DNA of 64,000 bases from Bradysia coprophila. Its lineage: Eukaryota; Arthropoda; Insecta; Diptera; Sciaridae. Under the pieces are notes generated by a model. The model did no database searches, was not told the DNA's origin, and saw only the letters and a list, made by a program, of their open reading frames with translations. A program made the translations under genes and the position numbers. Below are positions 25,225 through 34,894 of the stretch, piece by piece. The stretch lies in contig NC_050738.1 in the NCBI RefSeq assembly GCF_014529535.1, positions 2,294,001 to 2,358,000 of the forward strand, written 5' to 3'. Each line of letters starts with the position of its first letter. Position 1 is the first letter of the stretch.

Positions 25225-25844
25225 CATTCCATATAATCAAATATTTTTGACTAAAATGTTGAACGCATTAGAAATACAAAAAAAAAACATCAGATTATCA
25301 GATCACTTGATCGATTTATTTTCACAACATATTGAACACAAGAAATTAACTGATATCTTTTGTCTTCTCTCATTAATCATAATTTTAAGGCTTTCAAAAC
25401 TTGTCACAATGATTCTAAGAAAATTCACTCGGGAAATTCCCTTCTTCGCAGTTTTGCTTTATTTTTTTGTTGATTTGCGTAAATAATATAAACAAAACAA
25501 ACTTGTCTTTTAACGTCGTTCGATTTTATAAACATACCAATCAAGCCGCCGAGAATCAAGCGATGCTAGTTCAGTCGTATAAAGACAACACTCCAACACT
25601 TTACGGTATATAACATTCTCTCATCAGTTTGTTTCTGCTCTGTAAATTTCCGCAAACTAAGTACGTATAAGGAAATATATTGAGAGAATCAGGTATTCGC
25701 ATCTATTGACCGAACTACGATCGAGGTGGTGAAACATAAACATTTTGTTAAGATCTCGTTTAGTCTTTGTCGACTGATTGAGGTATAACCGTGTGCATTA
25801 TTAAATTGTTCAAACTCAGGTGTTGTTTTTGTGTGTGAATAAAT

Positions 25845-28044
25845 ATGAAGCTTCACCAGATCGCAATAGCAATATTGGTTTTGTGTAACTATGAAATCAA
25901 AGTGCATGGACACAAAATTAAATCAGTTACCTGTGGCAGGCGATTATTGAAACATGAAGCACTTATTGTGGATGGGTCTGCATCGAAAGAAGGATTTTGG
26001 CCATGGCATGCAAGCATTTTGCATATCGATGTTAATGTGAATATTAACTATAAATGCGGTGGTACGTTACTGAATTCGAATGCAATCGTAACTGCAGCTC
26101 ATTGTGTTCACGAAAATGGCCAGCCAATAGTGCCGTCCAGAGTGTTGATTCAATTGGGAAGAAATAATTTGAAAGTTTCTGGCCCAAACAGTCAAGAATT
26201 TGAGGTATAATTGTAACAGAGTGAAATGGACTTTAGGATGGAAATCAAGAAAAAATATTTTTCCATTGAACCGCTCGACAGGCCTTTAAGATCATTCCTC
26301 ATCCAAACTATAACATCTCCAATTTGAGAAACGACATCGCTATCATTTCACTTGCAACCAAAGTCACTTTCAACGACTACGTTCAGCCCATCTGTTTGTG
26401 GAGCGCAAATAAAATCGATTTATCGGAAGTTGTGGGCAAACCAGGTACAGTAGTTGGTTTTGGCGTTACGAAAACCGATAAAATTGCATACACCCTACAA
26501 CAAGCGGTTATGCCAGTGGTTAGTATAGCCACTTGTCTTGGTAGCGACAATGCTTTCTACGGCCAATTCCTCTCGGATTTTGCATTCTGTGCTGGTTCTC
26601 GAAATGGTAGGCTTTTCACCGTTCACTAGAAAATGTTTTAATATCTCAAATACTCTAACATTAATCCAGGAACAACTGCATGTAACGGTGACAGCGGTGG
26701 TGGAATCGTATTTGAAGATGAAGGAGTTTATCGTATACGAGGAATTGTATCATTAACTCAGGTTCGACCAGGAGAACGTCGAGATCTGTGTAAGGTTGAC
26801 GAATATGTTGTTTTCACTGATGTTGCAAAATATATTGATTGGATTGAAGAGAACGTACTTACGCTACCATTACCACCTACAGGTTAGAATCTCCGAATAA
26901 AGATTTGAGAAAAGATCGCATTTTACATGCACCATTTCAGAAGTCACTGCTCATACACACAAAGAATCCTCAAATGATGATAATGGGATCAATTACTGTT
27001 ACTTCTTAGGAAACGACTTAACAAATGCCCAGATACCAAGAGAATATTGTAGTGATCGGTGCGCATCTACGCCAAGTAACGACTTTCATTCCACTGATCA
27101 TAAATGACTTTTGCATGTTATTGGAAATTTCTTTTCCATTAGGCTGTACACATTTCACGTGGAACGCCTATAATGGTGGAACTTGTTGGATGAAGAAAAA
27201 CCGAGTGACACAAAGCGATGCACACGTTAGCCATGATAATGAATCAGTGTGTGGGATTGTTGAAAATGTCTCTCGCATCACTTGGTTGCCGAACGATTGG
27301 GCGGTTGGATGTGATTTTTGGAAAAATAGTCTTTATGACGTTAGAAGTAGTGGTGCCGAATGTAGCCATCGATGTGGTTCTACACCAGGTTCGACTTTTC
27401 ACTCCAACTTCAATAATTTTTGTATCAAAAACTTCGTTGCATTCTCAGGTTGTACGCATTACACATGGACTGATTACAACGGTGGAACGTGTTGGATGAA
27501 ACAAAACGCGGTTAGCAAAAGCGACGCATTTGTAAGCAAAGACAAGTCGGCAGTGTGTGGTGTCATTTCGGATAAAATCACTTGGAATGGGAATTGGGCA
27601 CTTGGGTGTGATTTTCATGGCAACGACTTACAAAGTGTTCTGTCGACAGGGGAAGAATGTGGAGGTTTATGCGCTGCTAATCCTCAATGCACTCATTTTA
27701 CATGGAATAATGGAACGTGTCGGATGAAACAAAATGTGGTTAGCCAAAGCGATGCACTTGTAGTCAGAGACAAATCTAGAGTGTGTGGAGTCATGATTGC
27801 TGAAGCACTCACCTGGAATGGAAATTGGGCACTTGGGTGTGAATTTGAAGGCAACGATTTGGGAAGTGTTAAATCGAAGGGAGAAGAATGTGGAGCTATA
27901 TGTGCTGCTAATCCTCAATGCACTCACTTTACATGGAGTTATGGAACTTGCCGGGTGAAAAAATACAGTGGTGTGACCAAGGAAGCGGCTGTTAAAGTCA
28001 ACGACATGTCAGTTACATGCGGTGTCATCAGGAGTATCGTTTGA
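25845..28044 (+). CDS. Secreted serine protease fused to four apple/PAN-like repeats
   Basis: Six exons (25845-26204, 26282-26606, 26670-26882, 26941-27075, 27143-27388, 27449-28044) give 624 aa; the first intron is phase 0 and the other four phase 1. Residues 1-22 are a signal peptide. The S1 protease domain starts at IVDG (41), with catalytic His86 (TAAHC), Asp138 (RNDIA) and Ser237 (GDSGGG). The residue six before the serine is Thr231, not Asp, so trypsin-like specificity is unlikely. CAGSRNGTTACNGDSGGG resembles clotting factor C/modular protease relatives. From about 315 to the end come four repeats of about 80 aa, each with six cysteines and a CTHFTW...GTCWMK-type core. PAN/apple domains bind protein or sugar (family knowledge). 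The protein is probably extracellular, perhaps in haemolymph defence or digestion; this is inference. A poly(A) signal lies at 28238. Confidence 0.9.
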
Positions 28045-28253
28045 AAACTTTTTTATCTTTATTTTTTTACTGACAACAAGCCATAATGTTTAGCAAACCT
28101 GAATGAGTAGTGAAACCGGAAAAGGGATATCAGGTTTTGAGGTTTCTGGGAAACCTTCACATGCATTTATTTTTTGAAGTATTTTAATAATATAAGTACT
28201 TGTATGATGTTCACCTAATCCATCATTTCATATATTAAATAAACTTTACTTGA

Positions 28254-28539
28254 TTACTTGTATTTGGCCTTTAACTGAAGCTGCGTTACAACTTGCTCAA
28301 TCCAAGATTCTGAAAGAACAGGTTGAAACACCTCATAGTTAATCACAAAGCCAGTGACACCGATATTTTCAAGGTTGTATACTGTGTGGAGGTCACGCAG
28401 ATCGCCATTTTATTAGAAAACAGTCTGTAATGAGTGAATTTAAAGAATCTGGTGTCACCTACCTTCGTGGGTCTCTTAACGTGTTCTTTCAGAACCTTGG
28501 CCAAATCAGCGTAACAGCCGCCTTCGTCAGTGCAAGGTT
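28254..28539 (-). CDS. Possible gene 3' end or fragment (two exons), doubtful
   Basis: On the minus strand, 28539-28459 followed by 28381-28254 can be joined by a phase-1 intron (gtgaca ... cacacag) with a branch-like ctaat. The reading contains CTDEGGCYADLAKVLKEHVK, then YNLENIGVTGFVINYEVFQP and a stop. I do not recognise the protein and see no first exon. The exon region overlaps a palindromic repeat that also occurs nearby, and coding-like readings come from both strands of that same motif. It may therefore be a repeat artefact or a gene remnant. If real, it converges on the protease gene, with overlapping 3' ends. Confidence 0.3.
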
Positions 28540-29440
28540 CTGAAAGGACATTTTAAGACACTTACGAAGGTGGGTGAAACACAAATTTTGACAATTTAGA
28601 CGGGTTTTGTTAAACACTCTCATTATAGATTGTATGTAAAGAAAACTTAAAAAAAAAAGTAGATTACTTTAACTGGGAAGTAACTAGTTATCTCGTATCA
28701 CAGTAAGTAAAAGTATCCGAGGGCGGCCTTCATTAACCCCTTAAATTATGTAAATTAACTAAAAACTCTTTTTGAGAGAAAATAGAAATAACCCACGTAT
28801 TCAAAATTCACAACGACCTAGTTGAATGACTTTGCTTCATAAAAGATGGTTGTTGGTAGTCATGAATATCATGATGGGTATCGCTGTAAAGATTAGACCT
28901 CAAGCTAAACAGCAACTATATTTTTGTGATCAAACAAGTCACCAGTAGCAGGTCCAAAAAAAAACGAAAAATCGATCTAATTAAAAATTTTCCCATCGAA
29001 ATATGTTCTTGTTATGTTATTCTTACTCGTTCTACAAAAACCACTAAAAACATTTCATGTCCACGAGAGGTCGAATAAAATTTTTTTGAAGCTCACCGTG
29101 CTAAACAAAACCAGTCTAAATTGTCAAAATTTGTGTTTCACCCAAGGTTCTGAAAGAATAGGTTAAGACACTTCTGACTTCATCACGAAGGCTGTGAAAC
29201 ACAAATTTTGACAATTTGTCTTGTGAAACACACTGATTACAGATTGTTTACCATGTCAACTTGATAAAAAAAAAATTCTTCAAGTTTTCTTTTCATACAA
29301 TCTACAATGAGTGTATTTAACAAAACATGTATAAATTGTCAAAATTTGTGCTCGTAAGTGTCTTCATCTGTTCTTTGAGAGCCTTGGTTTCACCGCCTTA
29401 GTGATCAGAGTGTCTTAACCTGTTCTTTCAGAACCTTGCG
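28455..29440. repeat. Cluster of short inverted and direct repeats
   Basis: The motif gttctttcagaaccttg, or its complement, occurs near 28310, 28485, 28535, 29145 and 29425. A second motif, aaattgtcaaaatttgtg, occurs near 28590, 29117, 29190 and 29340, in both orientations. The pieces form hairpins, for example 28463-28570 and 29110-29205. A gctcaccgtg end near 29092 matches the foldback element at 21482-22244. No coding function is established. Confidence 0.7.
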
Positions 29441-29566
29441 TCAGTGTCCAATGTGACAGCTAATCCAAGCCGAGAACGCACTGCATGGATTCAAAGTTGT
29501 CAAGAAACGGACAAAGTCATTTATTTTTGTTTGTGATTTTCTTTTTGTTTGATTTTGTTTTTAAAG

Positions 29567-31269
29567 ATGTTTGTGGACGGATTTTCGTTGTTTATGTCAC
29601 TGTTCATTTGCACCATCATTTTGTGTTTCTTTTGCTACATGTTTTGCGGTAAGTATGCATACTTTCACAATGTAGACAAAATCCTATACATCGATCCACT
29701 TGCGAGAGCAAGTTATCTCTATCATTGCCAGTCGCTATTCTCCGGTCACAATTCAACCGACAAAGGATTCCGAAGTTTCACGTTGTGCGTTGTGAACAGT
29801 GATTGTTCATGAGTGTAGCTTAGACTTCGTCTGATGAGAAAAGTTTTATTTCCTCAACCCTTGTTCACCCTTAGGGAGAACAATAATAATTTATTCTCAT
29901 CTAAAGTTTTGTTTTGAAAAATGGCATGTTAGAATTTTCTATTTTGCCTTCTCGATGAACAAAATATCATTGATATGTAAATACACAAACTCTAAGAAAC
30001 TCTAACCACTACATAATGCGGACGTCTACCGCAGAATTCATGTTAAAAGTAATGAAGTTCCAGATTTTCGCATAATTGTTATATGTAATTGTACTGCCAG
30101 CAATTGTCCTTAACCGTTTACTGATGACTGAAACGTTTGAGAAATTAACTCTTAATGAAGTATTATAGTATAAGAAATGAAATACAAGATCTTGAGTCGA
30201 TTTTTCGAAATAATTTCATCGAAATTCGAGATAGCAACAGACTCGACATTCAAATAGTTTAAGAAATCGTGAAGAGGCATCGATGTTTAGGGAAAATTTC
30301 ATTTTTGACTATATCTTTTCATCAGAATCCTCTTTGAAAAATGTACGACCGCCATAACGACCACGAATGTGCTCTGAGAAAAGCGAGCAGTTTAACGAAA
30401 CATTAACCGCTCTGTTTTCTCAGAGCTGTTCAAACCAGGGCCTACTTTTTAGAAACTTTTAGAGAAAATCGAGAAAATCAAGAAACTTTGAGAAATTCAA
30501 GAAACTTCGAGAAATATTTCTTGAATCTCAAAGTTTCTTGATTTTCTCGAATTCGAGAAATTTCAAGAAATTCCAGAAAATTTGAGAACTTCGAGAAATT
30601 CAAGAAATTTCAAGAAACTAATTTCTCGAGTTCAAGAAACTCGAGAAATTTCGGGAAATTCAAAAAATTAGTTTCCAAAAAGTAGGCCCTGGTTCAAACT
30701 GCTACAAATGCTATTTACTGGTGAAAGCTAACTCGTTCGTGGTCGTCATTGCGGTCGTACATTTTTAAAAAAGGATTCTGATGGAATATATCATCTAATC
30801 CAGTACTTAAAAAACGCCCAAACAAAGCATTGATGCCTCTTTAAGGGCAATGGCATTTTGTATGACACAGTAGATACTATAGAAATAATTTTCTATTAAT
30901 TGAAGCCAATTGAAGCCTGTGAAAGACATCTTATTCATGATTTTCTTAAGTAGGTAACAATAACAATGCTGTAGCAGTTCTTCAGGGCGATGTGGCTAAT
31001 CTTCAGGGCGATGTGGCTAATCTTCAAATAGATGTAGCAGATATACAAATACGAATGGATAGGTTGGAGATAGCCGTCAACGATTTGAAAAAAACGGTGG
31101 GAGATCTTTTATTTATGGTTAGACGAAGGTATACACATGAAAACGATGAAAATTGTTCAGATATGTTTGTGTTTGTCTACGTTCTTCGTTCTGTGTGTAA
31201 TTCTTCAATGTTTGGTTTATGTGTCCATTTTTTCCTTGAAGTCGAAGACGAGGTATAGCGAGTCCGTAA
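29567..31269 (+). CDS. Small predicted membrane-anchored coiled-coil protein
   Basis: Exons 29567-29648, 30954-31128 and 31242-31269 join in phase and give about 94 aa. Exon 1 encodes one hydrophobic segment (MSLFICTIILCFFCYMF) and ends at a strong gtaagt donor. Exon 2 encodes about six clean heptads (LQGDVANLQGDVANLQIDVA, then IQIRMDRLEIAVNDLKKTVG), predicting a parallel coiled coil. Exon 3 adds a short basic tail (SRRRGIASP). If the last intron is not used, the frame instead runs to a stop at 31256-31258. The 1.3-kb intron contains a hAT-type MITE. No family is recognised; the layout suggests a type II or tail-anchored oligomer, which is inference. The coding case rests on phase, heptads and splice sites only. 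Confidence 0.6.
30436..30691. mobile_element. hAT-type MITE with 8-bp target duplication
   Basis: The ends cagggcctactttttagaaa and tttccaaaaagtaggccctg are flanked by exact gttcaaac copies (30428-30435 and 30692-30699). The interior is an array of gagaaatttcaagaaa words in both orientations. It lies in the intron of the small coiled-coil gene. Confidence 0.9.
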
Positions 31270-31382
31270 TGTGATATACACCCCGTTTAGGCAATCCAAT
31301 TTATGCGTATTGACATATAAATCACCCAAAATCATCAAGGCTGTAAATTATTCCCATTTTATTAGATACGACAGAATCCTTC

Positions 31383-31615
31383 GAGGAATTCTTTTGAAAA
31401 ACAGCCTGCCCAAATCGGACGCATTTTCTAGTGGTTTTTTTGATATGTGCCTAGAAAGGTATTGCTCCCTGGAAGCCGAAACCACTTTCAAAAAAATTCG
31501 TCCAAGCTGAAAGTGGTTTTGGCTTCTAGAGACCAATACCTATCTAGGCACATATCAAAAAATCCACTAGAAAATGTGTTCGATTTCTGCAGGCTGTTTT
31601 TCAAAAGAATTCCTC
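31383..31615. mobile_element. Foldback element, family F, shortest palindrome
   Basis: A 233-bp palindrome with arms of about 110 bp (gaggaattcttttgaaaaac to gtttttcaaaagaattcctc) is flanked by a 3-bp duplication TTC. Its centre lies at the caaaaaaattcgtccaagct stretch near 31500, earlier along the shared family arm than the other palindromes. Confidence 0.85.
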
Positions 31616-31618
31616 TTC

Positions 31619-32747
31619 ACATCGCGTTAGATGAGTCTTCTTTGTGAGTAATCAGCATTATCGGCGGATGTCATGTGTCACTTGCATATCCTTATCTGCG
31701 TGAAATCCACAATAATATATGCCTTGGATGACGTTGGGCATTGTCGAAAGCTATCGGGTGCACATACAAAAAATATAAATCCAGCTGTACCTGGTCCTTC
31801 ACTCCTTGGACTTTAAGGCTAAATGACCGGTTGAACAGTCCAGTATTTTCTATTTTTACAGATAGACTTATTAAAGGAAGAATTAATGATGGAAATGGAG
31901 GAAGAAATGACGACAAATCAATTGTGATTACCTGATTCTGTGGAATTTTTTTAATTAAAAGTTCTTTCCAGTTCTAAACTTATTTCGTTTCATGTTTAGA
32001 CTCTCTATTAAGGAGTTTCTCATCATTCATTACATACGGCATGATCATATTGCCTTTAGGGTGCTGTGGGGTCAATCAATTCGAGGACTGAACGTCAGCG
32101 ATTCGGTAAAAATGAAAAGCCAAAAATCTCAATCAAAGACGATTAGAGCAAATATAAATAAAAAGGTAACCGATGTTAAAGTCAAACGAACGAAGAAAAC
32201 ATCAACAAACTCGGAAATCCTCTAAATTCTAGTGTTTAGCCTGATAGTTACTCGAAGATTTTTATAAAATAAAAACGACCCAACAGCAGTCATTTGTCAC
32301 AGGGGTCATCAATGAGCAAGACACCAATCATCCCAGATAAACATCCCCTGAAGCGGGTGGTATATTTACTCAACTAATTCTGCTGACAAATTTTCTCCAA
32401 ATGATTAACTTGTCTTAACAATTTTTTGTTATTTACTCCCAAAAATATCAACCCTCACAACGCACATTGAAGTACGTTGCCCCTCAATAAGAAACAAATA
32501 ATTTTTTTCGGCGATCGTCAGTGTTGCTATTAATAAAAACTGCAGCTCAGACTGGTTTTCAGCTGATGGCATCACTGGTTTATTTTGACAGCTGACACAT
32601 TTGTGCGTGATAAACAAAACAAATTCTTACAAATTAGTTTACAAATTTGCAGAGTGTTCATCATTAATTGGATGAAACTTTGAGCATTAACTTACCGTAA
32701 AAGAAACTTATAAAACAAATCGTGCCTCGCTGAAGTCTACTCTAACC
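31619..32747. other. Intergenic, no firm gene
   Basis: There are several open stretches. 31870-31935 follows a good acceptor and reads DLLKEELMMEMEEEMTTNQL before a stop; 31992-32225 ends in a lysine-rich tail. None could be joined into a convincing gene. Confidence 0.4.
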
Positions 32748-34817
32748 ATGAAAAGTCGAAGTTGTCTCATGGACGACATCAAATGCTTGGAAACACAATT
32801 ATCGGCACTACAAGAGCGATTCGACATAATTGTAAATTGGATTCAGTCTCAATATTGTGGTCAGTTCAAGTCTTGTGACAATTGATGATGTTTTGAGATG
32901 GTCTAATAACCTCGATGTTTTTGTTTTAAAGAACTCAATGGCTTGCCACATATTGTCATCGTTGCGGTGCGTGGTGATAAAAGATCTTTTCAGGAGAACC
33001 TTGAATCAACAAAGTAAAGTTTGCCGGCTATGCCTTCGAATTTGTGTTTCATTGGTTTTCATTTGTAGAGAAACATTTCCGCTGGACGATATCGAACATG
33101 TCAAGTTGGAATGCGACAAATTCGATGATTACTCTGATGTCAATATGGACTATAAAATTGAGTCAGATGACCCGAGAGAAAGTTCGGTCGATAAAATGGA
33201 TGTTGACGTCCTAGAAGACATTGCATTCGATCCCGTATCCAGGTGAGTGTCTATCTGTACAACTTGTTTCGTCCAAGGAACTGATGAGACAATTATTTTT
33301 TTAGAAAATTGGAGGTTGTGACTGTTGGTGATCGTCAATTGTGCGAAGCGGAAGTAGATGACCAAAATTGCAAGGATGAGCTACTGAATGAAGACAATTC
33401 TACTGTTAATGATAAAACGGAAACCCGTGCACACAGAGCCACAAGAGTGGTTGTTAAGAAAACGCCTCGACATCTTCAGGTCAACAGAGACAAAGGAATG
33501 ATTGTGACTGCTATCGAGTATAAGGAGATGATTGCTTCATTGCCGATAGACAGACTATCCTGTGCGGTCTGTGGCAAAGAATTTCCGACGACGCACAGAC
33601 TTCGACGCCACGAAATCGAAGTGCATTTAGAGAAAGAAGAAGCACTGAAATGTCGTATCGATCTGCAGAAAAGTCGTGAGGAAATGCCGAAGGCTCCGAG
33701 ATATGTCAAAAAAAGGAATAACCAGTTTTTGACAGCCATCGAGTATAAGGAGCTGATAGATTCATTGCCAAAAAACCGGCAGCTAGTCTGTGCGATTTGT
33801 GGCAAAAGTTGTCCCACGTCGGTACAATTGCGACGCCACGAAATCGAAGTTCATTTAACGCAAGAAGAAAGACAGAAATATCGAAGCAATTTGACGAAAG
33901 CATCGGAAGATGGCAAGCGAACCGACGGAGACAAAAAAATGATTTTGACAGCATTCGAGTATAAGGAGATGATTGCTTCACTACCGAAGGAACGGCTATC
34001 CTGTGCGATTTGTGGTAAAGAATGTCCATCGTTGGCAAGTGTGCGACGCCATGAAACCGAAGTTCATTTAACGAAAGAAGAAAGACAGAAATATCGGAGC
34101 AGCACCTCGGACATACACAAAGCAACGGATGATGTGGCAACAATGTGTGACATATGCAACTTCCCGTTCAAAAATATCGACTGGCACAAAAAGAACCATT
34201 TGCCACCTGGAGTCATAACTGCAGTGGAAGGAAGTTATCGGCCACACTATCGTTGCTTAAAATGTGATTCGTTGTTCTCTAAGAAGCAGACGTATTTATC
34301 TCATGCGATGACTGAGTGCAAAGCGGAAGGTACGCCGGAAAATGCAGATCAGCCAACAGATGAACTGGAAAAGAATTTTCTGTGTAACCAATGCGGCCAA
34401 AGTTTTAATCGTAAATACACTTTGAAGGTGCACGAATTGGCCGTCCATGCGAATAAAAGGGATTTCAAATGCCAGTACTGCGATAAACGTTTTGTCATCG
34501 AATACAGGAAAAAGTTACACGAAAAGAAACATCTTGGCACGTTGAGCGTAACTTGCGACCTTTGTGGCTTTAATTTTCGAGGCAAACAAGTTCTGAAAAA
34601 GCATATCAGGGGTGTGCATGAAAATCGACGCCCGCACAAGTGCCCGTTCTGTGAAAAAAGTTTCAAGACGTCCACCGCTCGTAACTACCATATAAACACA
34701 CATGGCAATCCGAATGGTAGACAAAGATCATTGAACAGGGACGTTGATCCGATGCATGCAGCTAAAAAGCGACGCGACTGCATACCACGGTTATCGGTGC
34801 AACAAGCCCATAAATAG
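32748..34817 (+). CDS. C2H2 zinc-finger protein with nine fingers
   Basis: Exons 32748-32859, 32932-33013, 33069-33242 and 33305-34817 keep the frame and give 626 aa. The N-terminal 37 residues predict a short helix (LETQLSALQERFDIIVNW), followed by an acidic linker up to about residue 160. No ZAD or BTB domain is visible. Fingers run from about 207 to 596, e.g. LSCAVCGKEFPTTHRLRRHE, LVCAICGKSCPTSVQLRRHE, LSCAICGKECPSLASVRRHE, FLCNQCGQSFNRKYTLKVHE and HKCPFCEKSFKTSTARNYH. The fifth ends in Cys instead of the last His. The first three lie in units of about 80 aa that share TAIEYKEMIASLP before each finger, a clear internal triplication. It is expected to bind DNA in the nucleus; target unknown. 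The first donor is gtcagt, weaker than the others. It converges on the next gene, with 77 bp between stops. Confidence 0.88.
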
Positions 34818-34894
34818 AATGCCCGTTCGAATATTGTTTAAAAACGAATTGAATTAAACGTTATGATAGCAGCAGCGTTGACTCTTTAATGTCT

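Noticed and set aside
31692..32225. Possible small genes on either strand
   Set aside because: Several frames look partly coding but overlap on opposite strands, and none joins to another exon with correct phase.
33000..33060. ZAD-like start (VCRLCLRIC) before the zinc-finger gene
   Set aside because: It lies inside an intron between two exons that join in frame; the ZAD domain does not continue after it.
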